DNA of 64,000 bases from CAZVFX01 sp964626565 (GTDB lineage Bacteria > Myxococcota_A > UBA9042 > CAIXZC01): assembly GCA_964626565.1 (NCBI GenBank), contig CAZVFX010000002.1, positions 62,001-126,000 on the forward strand, written 5' to 3'. Numbering within the stretch: position 1 is the first letter of the stretch; every line of letters starts with the position of its first letter. Below the pieces are notes generated by a model. That model did no database searches and was not told the DNA's origin. It saw only the letters and a list, made by a program, of their open reading frames with translations. A program made the translations under genes and the position numbers. Of this stretch, positions 52,844-60,956 are shown in pieces.

Positions 52844-53692
52844 ATGCAAAGACTTGCAGGACTTACCATATTCGTGTTGGCTTTTTGGGCCGTTTCCGCA
52901 GCGCCTGTTTTCGCCCAGGATGAGCCCGCCGGGGAAGAGGATTCGGTGCAGGCGGAGGAACTGGGCGAGGAGGAAGACTCCGAGTTTGACGAGGACGTCG
53001 AGGAGGAAGACGCGGAAGAGGAGGAGGAAGCGGACGAAGAAACCGACGAGCCCGCTGACGAGCCGGAAAAGGAAGGGGTGGTCATCCTCAAGAAGTCGGA
53101 CGGCAAAAAGAAGCTCCCTTCATATACGGTTATCGGCGCCAGTCCTCTCGACCGTGAGGAGACCATCGTGCGGGTGGCCGTCGGCTATCCTGAGGTGCAG
53201 GTAGTCTATCACATGCCGTGGGATCACAATCTGGAACTCGCCGTTGGCGGCGGGCTGTTCTACGGCTACAATGCTCAAACCGCGGGAGACCTGACCGGTT
53301 TTTCCGCCCTGGCCGAGGGCCGCTGGCGTTTCTGGCAGGACGGGGAGCATTCCATGGCATTGACCGCCGCACCCGCTCTGATGATTCAGGTAGACCCTGC
53401 GTTCGCCCTCGGACTTGTCGTCGGGGGGCCGGGGCTCACCTACGACTACGAAATCAACGGTGAGCACCACGCAGTCCTGGGGTTCCAAGTGCCGTGGGGG
53501 GTCTTCTTCAGCGAAGCCGGTACCGCGGCCCGCATCCCCCTCGTATTCAAGATGGGCATGGAATTCGAGTTGTCACGCCAGATGCATGTGTTTGTCACCA
53601 ACGAGGTGGGAGCTGACGTGTGGAGCGGCGAGTCCTACGATGGCGCCTATCTCTACGTGCGTGCGTTGGCCGGCGCCGGCTTCGCCCTCTAG
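52844..53692 (+). CDS. outer-membrane beta-barrel-like protein with acidic linker
   Basis: 282 residues, GGGAGG 6 bases before the ATG. Signal peptide 1-24 (ending VFA). Residues 25-75 are almost entirely Glu/Asp/Ala, a flexible acidic linker. From about 105 the sequence alternates amphipathic strands and tight turns (VYHMPWDHNLELAVGGGLFY, GEHSMALTAAPALMIQVDP, HVFVTNEVGADVW) and ends RALAGAGFAL, consistent with a small outer-membrane barrel of about eight strands. No channel family is recognised. It has its own promoter and no obvious partner; the next gene begins about 100 bases downstream. Confidence 0.65.
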   Translation: MQRLAGLTIFVLAFWAVSAAPVFAQDEPAGEEDSVQAEELGEEEDSEFDEDVEEEDAEEEEEADEETDEPADEPEKEGVVILKKSDGKKKLPSYTVIGASPLDREETIVRVAVGYPEVQVVYHMPWDHNLELAVGGGLFYGYNAQTAGDLTGFSALAEGRWRFWQDGEHSMALTAAPALMIQVDPAFALGLVVGGPGLTYDYEINGEHHAVLGFQVPWGVFFSEAGTAARIPLVFKMGMEFELSRQMHVFVTNEVGADVWSGESYDGAYLYVRALAGAGFAL

Positions 53693-53795
53693 CCCAGAGA
53701 ACTTTCCTCCCGGAAATGTGTCCTTTATTTTGCCGGACGATTGTGGTAATCGGTCTTGGGAGTCACGCTGCGACGGCACATGAATGGGGTTGCCC

Positions 53796-54548
53796 ATGTC
53801 GGACAAGGATTTCGAAACCAACGGCCTCGCCGGAGTTGACGACATCTACTTCGAGCGGATGAAGGCGTTCAAAGAGGCGAAGTTCCGCCTCGGCCTTAGA
53901 GGAGCGCTCACCGTGGTTGCCCTGCTGGTCGGAGCATACTTCATCTACATCTCGTTGGGTGAGGTGGGTTACTACCAAAGAAGGGGCACTACTCCCGTGG
54001 ACATGGGTGACGTGCGCAGCGCCAAGTTTGAGCCCGACCTAATCCGGGAACTGAACACCAACGACTACGTGAAGTTCGAGAACGACATCATCATGTTCGA
54101 CGAACTGAAGAGCGAGGAGTACTCTTTCTACTTCTCTCCCGTCACCAACTTCGTGGTTCGCACCAAGCAGGAGATGCCGGACAAGGACACCTTCCGCCTG
54201 CGCGATTCGCTCATCGAGTTGAACATCTGGGAAGCTACCATGGTGGCCCAGAAGAAGGTCTTTCCTTGGGACCTCAAAGTGTCCATCTCCGGAGAAGGAA
54301 GGGTGATCGACATGAAGGATGCACCCAAGTGGGCCGGTGCGGTGGCTTCATTCATGTCCAATTCCAGCGGTGTCCCCGTAGATGAGATGCACATATTTCT
54401 GGATGGGGAGGCACCTGAATCCTACGCAGTATTCTTCTATATGATCATCGGCGCTGCCATTCTCATGGCGGTCACCGTGGCGTTCTTCCTGGACGCACTG
54501 GTGAGGTACATGAGAACCAGGAAGGCGGCAGGGACCTTGCCCTGGTAA
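53796..54548 (+). CDS. two-span membrane protein
   Basis: 250 residues from ATG 53796, 7 bases behind GGGG; an ATG four codons earlier (53784) is the alternative. One membrane helix at about 36-56 (ALTVVALLVGAYFIYISLG) and another at about 212-236 (MIIGAAILMAVTVAFFLDAL) enclose a 155-residue extracytoplasmic loop with little recognisable structure (YSFYFSPVTNFVVRTKQE). The pattern resembles domain-of-unknown-function envelope proteins of Myxococcota; no enzymatic residues are seen. It lies 19 bases ahead of rsfS and could share its message. Confidence 0.6.
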   Translation: MSDKDFETNGLAGVDDIYFERMKAFKEAKFRLGLRGALTVVALLVGAYFIYISLGEVGYYQRRGTTPVDMGDVRSAKFEPDLIRELNTNDYVKFENDIIMFDELKSEEYSFYFSPVTNFVVRTKQEMPDKDTFRLRDSLIELNIWEATMVAQKKVFPWDLKVSISGEGRVIDMKDAPKWAGAVASFMSNSSGVPVDEMHIFLDGEAPESYAVFFYMIIGAAILMAVTVAFFLDALVRYMRTRKAAGTLPW

Positions 54549-54567
54549 ACCGGGTCCGGAGGGCGCA

Positions 54568-54987
54568 TTGCAAAAGACGTTGGGGGAGCAGAGCGAAAGT
54601 GGAATGGCGGATGTGATGACTATCGCCAACGCGGCTTTCGACAAGAAGGGGTACGACATTCTGGCGCTGGGCGTCATTGAACTGGTGGACTACACCGACT
54701 GTTTTGTCCTGGTTTCCGGAAGGACCGAACAGCACGTGAAGGCGCTGTGGACCAACATCAAGAAGAAATGCGACGAAATCGACCTTGAGCCGCTGCTTAT
54801 CGAAGGGGATGAGCACAACCGCTGGGTGCTCATGGACTACGGGCACGTGATGGTGCACGTCTTCATCGATTCGCTGCGCCAGGTGTACGAACTGGAGCGA
54901 CTGTGGGCGGACTCGACTCGATTGGAGCTGGATCTCCCCGACCTCCCCGACACGTTTGACGACGACGACGATTTCTGGGAAGAGTAA
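54568..54987 (+). CDS. rsfS: ribosome silencing factor RsfS
   Basis: 139 residues; TTG 54568 is preceded by GGAGGG. RsfS binds uL14 on the 50S subunit and blocks joining with 30S when nutrients are short. Family hallmarks are AFDKKGYDILALGV, TDCFVLVSGRTEQHVKAL and the core WVLMDYGHVMVHVFIDSLRQVYELERLW. The C terminus has an acidic DDDDDFWEE tail. rlmH follows directly, its GTG being the next base after the stop, the normal gene neighbourhood of rsfS in bacteria. Confidence 0.93.
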   Translation: MQKTLGEQSESGMADVMTIANAAFDKKGYDILALGVIELVDYTDCFVLVSGRTEQHVKALWTNIKKKCDEIDLEPLLIEGDEHNRWVLMDYGHVMVHVFIDSLRQVYELERLWADSTRLELDLPDLPDTFDDDDDFWEE

Positions 54988-55422
54988 GTGAAACTTACGG
55001 TTCTCTTTCCTCACCGAATAAAGAGCGGGCCGCTGTCGGAACTGGCGGACCAGTACGTCAAGTTCGCAGGCCGGTTTGTTGACCTGAAATTACAGGTCCT
55101 GCCCTTTACCAGGGCGGGCAAGACGCGTCCCGATTTTGTGGAGCGGGTGCGCAAATCAGCCGCAATTCTGCTGTCGGAGCGAGGCCGTGAGGTTGATACC
55201 CGCTGGTTCGCCAAGCAGTTGGCTGATGCTAGTATGGCCGGGACTGAACTGGTCTTTGTGGTGAGCGGTGCGGAAGGGCCGCCTGCGGAGGTGGAGGCGG
55301 CCTGTCCGCGCAAGGTCAGGCTTTCACCGCTGACGATGCCCCATGAGATGGCCCTGGTTGTGCTACTGGAACAACTATGGCGCGCCACCGCGATTACGCA
55401 CAACCATCCCTACCATAAATAG
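54988..55422 (+). CDS. rlmH: 23S rRNA pseudouridine-1915 N3-methyltransferase
   Basis: 144 residues, GTG start abutting the rsfS stop. RlmH is a SPOUT methyltransferase that uses S-adenosylmethionine to methylate pseudouridine 1915 in helix 69 of 23S rRNA. The knot region is FVVSGAEGPPAEV with LSPLTMPHEMALVVLLEQLW, and the conserved C terminus NHPYHK matches the family's GxPYHK ending. Length is normal (about 155 in E. coli). It lies tail to tail with pilR; the 77 bases between contain a tandem 8-base repeat. Confidence 0.93.
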   Translation: MKLTVLFPHRIKSGPLSELADQYVKFAGRFVDLKLQVLPFTRAGKTRPDFVERVRKSAAILLSERGREVDTRWFAKQLADASMAGTELVFVVSGAEGPPAEVEAACPRKVRLSPLTMPHEMALVVLLEQLWRATAITHNHPYHK

Positions 55423-55466
55423 GCTTGGAGGCTTGGAGGTACGGCAACTGCGTCGGGCATTTCCTC

Positions 55467-55498
55467 CACGCCTTCACGCCTGCACGCCTCCACGCCTG
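55467..55498. repeat. four tandem 8-base repeats between rlmH and pilR
   Basis: CACGCCTT, CACGCCTG, CACGCCTC, CACGCCTG in a row, ending just before the pilR stop. Just upstream GGCTTGGAGG is repeated (55423-55440) and can pair with parts of the array, so it may act as a convergent terminator. Confidence 0.4.
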
Positions 55499-55499
55499 A

Positions 55500-56903
55500 T
55501 CAGTCGTCCTCTCCCGAGCCTCCAAAGCTCTCTTTGCGAATACCGTATTTGGACAACTTGTAGCGCATGGAGCGAAAGGATATCCCGAGTTGACGCGCTG
55601 CCTCGGTGACGCTGCCGCCGGTGGCGGCCATGGCCTGCAGCACCATTTTTCGTTCCACCTGTTCAAGGTAGGTGTCCAATCCCATTCCTTCTCCGACGTC
55701 CCCCGAGATTATGACGCCGGGGCTGGTTTCGCTGGCTCCGAAGAGCCGGGCCGGGAGCGACTTGGGTCCAATCCACTCACTTTGCTCAAACGCCACCGCC
55801 CGCTCCACTATGTTCTCCAGTTCACGGACGTTGCCGGGATAGTCGTAACCGATCATGGCGTCGAGGGCTTCCCTCGTGAATCCCTGGATACTCTTCCCCA
55901 GTTCCTCGTTGTAGCGGTCCAGGAAGAAGTGGGCGAGGAGGGGCACGTCGTCACGCCGCTCCCGCAACGGTGGTAGTGTGAGTTGGATGACGTTGATACG
56001 AAAGTACAGGTCATCCCGAAAGCGGCCTTCCCGCACTTCTTTTTCAAGGTCTTTGTTGGTGGCGGCCAGTAGGCGGGTGTCGATGTCGACTTCCTTGATG
56101 CCGCCTACCCGTTTGACCTTGCGCTCCTGCAAAGCCCTGAGCAATTTCACCTGCAGGTGGAGACTGAGTTCGCCGATTTCGTCCAGGAATACGGTGCCTC
56201 CGTTGGCTGCCTCGAAAAGCCCCTTCTTGTCGGAGATGGCCCCGGTGAACGAGCCTTTGACGTGGCCAAAGAGTTCACTCTCCATGAGTTGGTCCGGTAT
56301 GGCGCCGCAATTGATGACCACCAACGGTTTGTCCGCGCGGTGACTGTTGTAGTGGAGCGCTTTTGCCACCAACTCCTTGCCTGTTCCGCTCTCGCCACTA
56401 ATAAGGATGTTGGTCTTCGTGTCAGCGATTTGCCGGATGGTGCCGTAGACCTCCTTCATGCTCTGGCTGTTGCCGACGATACTTTCGAACGAGAACTGGC
56501 GTCTCACCTGCCTGCGGAGCCGTTGGTTGTCGAGGACCAGTTCGCGTACATTCAACGCCTTGTCGATAACTACCCCGGCCTCGTTGATTTCGAACGGTTT
56601 GCTCACGTAGTCGTACGCCCCCTTCTTCATCGCTTCGATGGCTGTTTCCGTGGTGGAAAATGCAGTCATGACGATGACCTGAGTGTCGGGCCACTGCTTC
56701 TTTGTTTCCTCCAACACCCTAAGGCCTGAGATGCCAGGCATTTTCAGGTCGGTGACCACCAGGTCGTATTCAAGCGCGGCGATTTTCTCCAGCGCATTTC
56801 CGCCGTTCTCAGCAGTGTGGACGGAGTGTCCCTTTTTCGACAGGAAGATCTCCAGGAATTCGCGCATGCTTCGTTCATCATCGACAACCAGAATAAGAGC
56901 CAT
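55500..56903 (-). CDS. pilR: type IV pilus sigma-54 response regulator PilR
   Basis: 467 residues: receiver domain 1-120 with phosphoacceptor Asp52 (VVTDLKMPG), AAA+ domain about 135-370 with GESGTGKE Walker A, the sigma-54 loop GSFTGA and FLDEIGE Walker B, and a Fis-type helix-turn-helix at the end (SVTEAARQLGISFRSMRYKL). NtrC-type activators paired with PilS switch on the pilin gene pilA with sigma-54. The gene begins one base before the pilS stop boundary, so kinase and regulator are coupled. It is the last gene of the pil cluster in this window. Confidence 0.95.
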   Translation of the reverse strand: MALILVVDDERSMREFLEIFLSKKGHSVHTAENGGNALEKIAALEYDLVVTDLKMPGISGLRVLEETKKQWPDTQVIVMTAFSTTETAIEAMKKGAYDYVSKPFEINEAGVVIDKALNVRELVLDNQRLRRQVRRQFSFESIVGNSQSMKEVYGTIRQIADTKTNILISGESGTGKELVAKALHYNSHRADKPLVVINCGAIPDQLMESELFGHVKGSFTGAISDKKGLFEAANGGTVFLDEIGELSLHLQVKLLRALQERKVKRVGGIKEVDIDTRLLAATNKDLEKEVREGRFRDDLYFRINVIQLTLPPLRERRDDVPLLAHFFLDRYNEELGKSIQGFTREALDAMIGYDYPGNVRELENIVERAVAFEQSEWIGPKSLPARLFGASETSPGVIISGDVGEGMGLDTYLEQVERKMVLQAMAATGGSVTEAARQLGISFRSMRYKLSKYGIRKESFGGSGEDD

Positions 56904-58613
56904 CTACTTCCTCCCAGGAGACACGTTATCGGGGGAAATGCCGGGCGCAGGCGCCCGGCGGGGGAGCACCACCACAAAGGAGGCTCCCTCAAGTGGGTTG
57001 CCGGAGACCACGAGGATACTCCCGTGGTGCTCCTCCACGTTACGATGGACGGTAGCCAGGCCCAGGCCGGTACCGTTTTGGCGGGTGGTGAAGAAGGGTT
57101 CGAATATGCGGTTGGCAAGTTCCGCCGAGATTCCGGGCCCGCTGTCCGAGACGGAGAGCGAAATGGTGGCCGGTTCCCCCCGGATTTCAACTGAGACTCC
57201 GCCGTTTCCACTCACCGCCTCCATGGCGTTGAGTACCAGGTTCCAGACCACCTGCCTCAGCTTGGAACGGTCACCGTCCATGCTGCAGTTCTCGTCCGCA
57301 GAGTAGTCAATTTGAACACCGGTCGCTCGTTCGTCATGGCGAAGCATCTCCACCACTTCTCTGGTGAGTTCGGCGAAGTCTACATCGCCCAGGACCGGGT
57401 CCTGGGGGCGGGCATATTCCAGGAAATCAGATATCCACCGGTTCAGGTTGTCTGCTTCCCGAACTACGATGTCCATCAGTTTGCGGTCCTCTCCTTCGAC
57501 TTCGAGGGTGTTGCGCAACAACTGGATTGAGCCGCTCATGGAGGCCAGGGGATTGCGGATTTCGTGCGCGATGTTGGCTGCCAGCCGGCCCACCGCGGCC
57601 AGTCGTTCGGAGCGGTGGACCTCCTCTTCCATCTCCTTGATCACGGTGATGTCGAAGAACAGCAGGATGTGGCCAACCAGCTCTTCATCTGAATCCTTCA
57701 GGGGAGAGATCGACCACCTTAAGTACACCTTTCTGCCCCCGAGCATCTGCATTGTAACTTCGGTGTGGCTGCCGCTGATCTTGTCGGGGTTTTCGAGCAC
57801 CGGCCCCATGTCCGGGAAGAACTCCTCGATTTTCCGGTTCAGCGTGTTCTCCTGGTCCCGGCCGAGGATGCGGCAGGCGGTCTGGTTGACGTACATGATG
57901 GTTCGGGACAGGTCCACGGTGAGCAGCCCGTTTTCGAGGCTGGAGACGACGTTTTCATGGAAGTTTGTGAGCTGTTCCAGGTCCAGCTTGCGCTCCTCCA
58001 CCGCAACGTCGGCAGCCCGCAGCTGCTCAGCGAGGAAGCCGGAGAGAAGCGCGATTACGTAGAAGGCCACCAGGTTCACCGAGAAGTTGGGAACCACGTC
58101 CTTGACATCCCGAACAAATCCCGACGGGTCGCCGAACAGGTCCCCCGCCGAGACAAAGGCGGTGAGCGAGTCGCCGAAGAACTCGGTTTGCCCCATGGCC
58201 ACAAAGGCGAGGCACACCGAATTGGCGGACGCGGTGAACAACGCGCCGCGGCGGTAGAGAATGACGCTGGCGTTAATGATTGCCAGGGAGTAGAGGAAGG
58301 TGAACACGCTGTCGCAGCCGCCGGTCAGGATCACCAGGCAGGTGGCGAACAGAGCATCGCCGGCGAACTGGACGTAAGCTACGATTCTGAGTCGTTTTTC
58401 GTCATTCCATCGCTCCAACAGAGCGCCGGAAACAACGCACAGAAGCAGCACCGCCGTCACCGCGGTGAACACGAGTTCCGTGGCTGCGGAAGAGAGGAAC
58501 TCCAACTCACGGCCGACGCCGAAAAGGAGCGTGGCCGCGAGCAGCACCAGGGCGACGATCAGGCGCAGCAGCGTGAGTAGAGAACTTTTCTCGTGGAGGT
58601 CAGAACTCTTCAA
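56904..58613 (-). CDS. pilS: type IV pilus sensor histidine kinase PilS
   Basis: 569 residues from TTG 58613. Six predicted membrane helices (about 12-195) are followed by a PAS domain (about 225-330), the HisKA dimerisation helix with phosphoacceptor His in NIAHEIRNPLASM and an HATPase domain with VVWNLVLNAMEAV, DSGPGI and GTGLGLATVHRNVE. In Myxococcus and Pseudomonas PilS senses pilin in the membrane and controls PilR. The start has a poor ribosome site and lies 4 bases after pilC, so it depends on coupling. Family length and order are normal. Confidence 0.94.
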   Translation of the reverse strand: MKSSDLHEKSSLLTLLRLIVALVLLAATLLFGVGRELEFLSSAATELVFTAVTAVLLLCVVSGALLERWNDEKRLRIVAYVQFAGDALFATCLVILTGGCDSVFTFLYSLAIINASVILYRRGALFTASANSVCLAFVAMGQTEFFGDSLTAFVSAGDLFGDPSGFVRDVKDVVPNFSVNLVAFYVIALLSGFLAEQLRAADVAVEERKLDLEQLTNFHENVVSSLENGLLTVDLSRTIMYVNQTACRILGRDQENTLNRKIEEFFPDMGPVLENPDKISGSHTEVTMQMLGGRKVYLRWSISPLKDSDEELVGHILLFFDITVIKEMEEEVHRSERLAAVGRLAANIAHEIRNPLASMSGSIQLLRNTLEVEGEDRKLMDIVVREADNLNRWISDFLEYARPQDPVLGDVDFAELTREVVEMLRHDERATGVQIDYSADENCSMDGDRSKLRQVVWNLVLNAMEAVSGNGGVSVEIRGEPATISLSVSDSGPGISAELANRIFEPFFTTRQNGTGLGLATVHRNVEEHHGSILVVSGNPLEGASFVVVLPRRAPAPGISPDNVSPGRK

Positions 58614-58617
58614 TGGA

Positions 58618-59832
58618 TTACTTGTTCTGGAGTCCGTCCGCCATGGAGAAGATGGGCATGTACATGGCGATGAGCACCGACCCGACCAGGCCTCCCAGCA
58701 GGACCATAATCAATGGTTCCATCATCGAGGTCACGCCGTCCACAGCTTCGTCGACTTCGTCGTCGTAGAAGTCGGCGATCTTCGTAAGCATGACGTCCAG
58801 GGCGCCGGTGGATTCTCCAACCGCGATCATCTGGATGACCATCTTGGGGAAGAGTTGTTGTTCCATGAGCGGTGCAGCGATGGTTTTACCTTCAGCAACC
58901 CGGTCCCTGGCGTAGAGCACTCCCTTCTCGATCACCTTGTTACCCGAGGTTTTGGCGACGATCTCCATGGCGTCAAGAATGGGTACGCCGGAAGCCACCA
59001 ATGTACCGAGAGTTCGGGTGAACTTGGAAATGGATGCCTTGATGATGAGGGTGCCGAAGATGGGCAGTTTAGTGTACAGCTTGTCGGTGATGAACTGGCC
59101 TGTTTCGTTGGCGCGGATCAGTCTGTAGATAGTTATGGCCACGACTATGCCGCCGATGATGTATGGAAGGTAGGTCAGGAAGTTGTTGGACAGGTCCACC
59201 ATGAACTGGGTCATGGCCGGCAAAGGCCGGTCGCCAAGGCTCTTGAACATGCCGGCGAAGGTCGGAACAACCTTCCACAGCAGACCGGCGGTAATCAGGA
59301 TCGCGATGATGAGGACCGTCACCGGATACTTCATCGCACCCTTGATTCTCGCCTTCAACTTCATGCTTTTTTCGGTGTAGTCGGCGAGTCGGTTGAGAAT
59401 GGTATCGAGAATACCACCCATTTCACCGGCAGCCACCAGGTTGACGAAGAGGTTGTCGAAAGTCTTTGGATGCTTCTTCAGGGAATCAGCAAAGGTGTTT
59501 CCGTGCTCGACGCTGTCTTTGACTGCAGTGAGAATCTCCTTGAATTGAGGGTCCGGCTCCTGGGTGGAGAGAATCTCCAGGCACTGAACCAGAGGCAAGC
59601 CCGCGTCGATCATCGTCGCAAGCTGCCGGGTGAAGACCACGATGGTCTTCACCGAAATCTTGGTCAGTCCGGGGATTTTGATTTTGATTTCCGCGGATTT
59701 CTTCTTGATGCGGATGACCTTGATCTTGTCGGCGGTGAGCCTGGCTTCGACGTCCTGCTTGCTGGGCGCGTCTATGGTCCCCGTCCGCAACTCGCCCCGC
59801 TCGCTCGTCCCTTCCCAGTCAAACTTCGGCAT
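58618..59832 (-). CDS. pilC: type IV pilus inner-membrane platform PilC
   Basis: 404 residues. Two homologous GspF/PilC halves: cytoplasmic helices with ALTRQL-type VVFTRQLATMIDAGLPLVQC, and later FTRTLGTLVASGVPILDAME, each followed by membrane segments (VLIIAILITAGLLWKVVPTF; LPYIIGGIVVAITIY; LIMVLLGGLVGSVLIAMYMP). It is the platform turned by the PilB and PilT ATPases to extend and retract the pilus. The GxPL and MxxxGExxG motifs (AVGESTGAL) are present. It starts 12 bases after pilT in the same transcript. Confidence 0.96.
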   Translation of the reverse strand: MPKFDWEGTSERGELRTGTIDAPSKQDVEARLTADKIKVIRIKKKSAEIKIKIPGLTKISVKTIVVFTRQLATMIDAGLPLVQCLEILSTQEPDPQFKEILTAVKDSVEHGNTFADSLKKHPKTFDNLFVNLVAAGEMGGILDTILNRLADYTEKSMKLKARIKGAMKYPVTVLIIAILITAGLLWKVVPTFAGMFKSLGDRPLPAMTQFMVDLSNNFLTYLPYIIGGIVVAITIYRLIRANETGQFITDKLYTKLPIFGTLIIKASISKFTRTLGTLVASGVPILDAMEIVAKTSGNKVIEKGVLYARDRVAEGKTIAAPLMEQQLFPKMVIQMIAVGESTGALDVMLTKIADFYDDEVDEAVDGVTSMMEPLIMVLLGGLVGSVLIAMYMPIFSMADGLQNK

Positions 59833-59844
59833 GGCTCACCCCCT

Positions 59845-60939
59845 CTAACCCTCTTTTTCCAGATTGGACAGCATCTTGGCAATCTCCTGCTGGTCCGGAC
59901 TGGTGTTGTGGGCCTGTTCCACCGTGATCTTCTTGGCCCGCACTAATCCGACGAGGCACTGGTTGTACGTGAGCATACCGGACTCGTGCTGGCCGACCTG
60001 CATCTGCGAGTATATCTGGTGGGTCTTGTCGTCCCTGATAAGGTGCCTGATCGCCTGGTTCGGCATGAGCAGTTCGCACGCCAGCACCCGGCCGCCTCCG
60101 GCGCGCCGCAAGAGTTGCTGGGAAACGATGCACTGCAACGTAAACGATAGCTGTGTTCGCACCGCCTCCTGCTGGGCAGAAGGGAAGAAGTCGAGGCAAC
60201 GGTGAATGGTCTGGATGGCGTTATTGGTGTGCAGGGTGGCAAGGGTCAAGTGTCCGGTTTCTGCAATCCGGAGCGCGATCTCCATGGTCTCCTTGTCACG
60301 GACCTCTCCCACCAGCACATAGTCCGGGTCCTGGCGCAACGCGTATTTCAGCGCCTGGGCAAACGAATCGGTGTCGGCCCCCACCTCCCGCTGATTGACG
60401 ATGCAGTTGCGGTGCTCATGGAGAAACTCGATGGGGTCCTCGATGGTGAGGATATGGCCTCGGTGCTTGGTGTTGATCTCATGGAGAATGGAGGCGAGGG
60501 TTGTGGACTTGCCGCTCCCCGTGGGGCCGGTTACCAGCACCAGCCCGTTGGGCTTCTCAATGATCTCCATCACCGCCTCGGGCAATCCCAACTGGTCAAG
60601 GGACATTATCGAGTGCGGGATCATGCGCATTACGCCGGCCACCGCCCCCTTCTGCCGGAAGAAGTTGGCCCGGAAACGACCCTTATCCTTCCACTTGAAT
60701 GAAAGGTCTACTTCGTTGTTGGTTTCGAAAGTTTTGCGTTGCTTCTCGGTGAGCAGCGAGTAGGCGATTTCCTGGGTCTCCGCCGGCGTCAGAGGAGAGA
60801 GCTTGAGTTTGTATATCTTCCCATCGATTCTTATCGCCGGGGGGCAAAGCGCGGTGATGTGAAGGTCGCTGGCCCCTTTCTCTACCACCGTCTGCAACAG
60901 CCGGTGGATATCCACTGACATTCTCTGCTTCTGCTGCAT
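59845..60939 (-). CDS. pilT: type IV pilus retraction ATPase PilT
   Basis: 364 residues (a second ATG six codons in is also possible). Walker A GPTGSGKST, Asp box LTIEDPIEFLH, Walker B VGEVRDKETM, His box HLTLATLHTNNA and the retraction-specific AIRHLIR motif near the C terminus, which distinguishes PilT from PilB. It depolymerises pili to pull cells (twitching or social motility). Cytoplasmic hexamer on PilC. The gap to pilB is 17 bases. Confidence 0.96.
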   Translation of the reverse strand: MQQKQRMSVDIHRLLQTVVEKGASDLHITALCPPAIRIDGKIYKLKLSPLTPAETQEIAYSLLTEKQRKTFETNNEVDLSFKWKDKGRFRANFFRQKGAVAGVMRMIPHSIMSLDQLGLPEAVMEIIEKPNGLVLVTGPTGSGKSTTLASILHEINTKHRGHILTIEDPIEFLHEHRNCIVNQREVGADTDSFAQALKYALRQDPDYVLVGEVRDKETMEIALRIAETGHLTLATLHTNNAIQTIHRCLDFFPSAQQEAVRTQLSFTLQCIVSQQLLRRAGGGRVLACELLMPNQAIRHLIRDDKTHQIYSQMQVGQHESGMLTYNQCLVGLVRAKKITVEQAHNTSPDQQEIAKMLSNLEKEG

Positions 60940-60956
60940 GTCGCCTTACTCCCTTC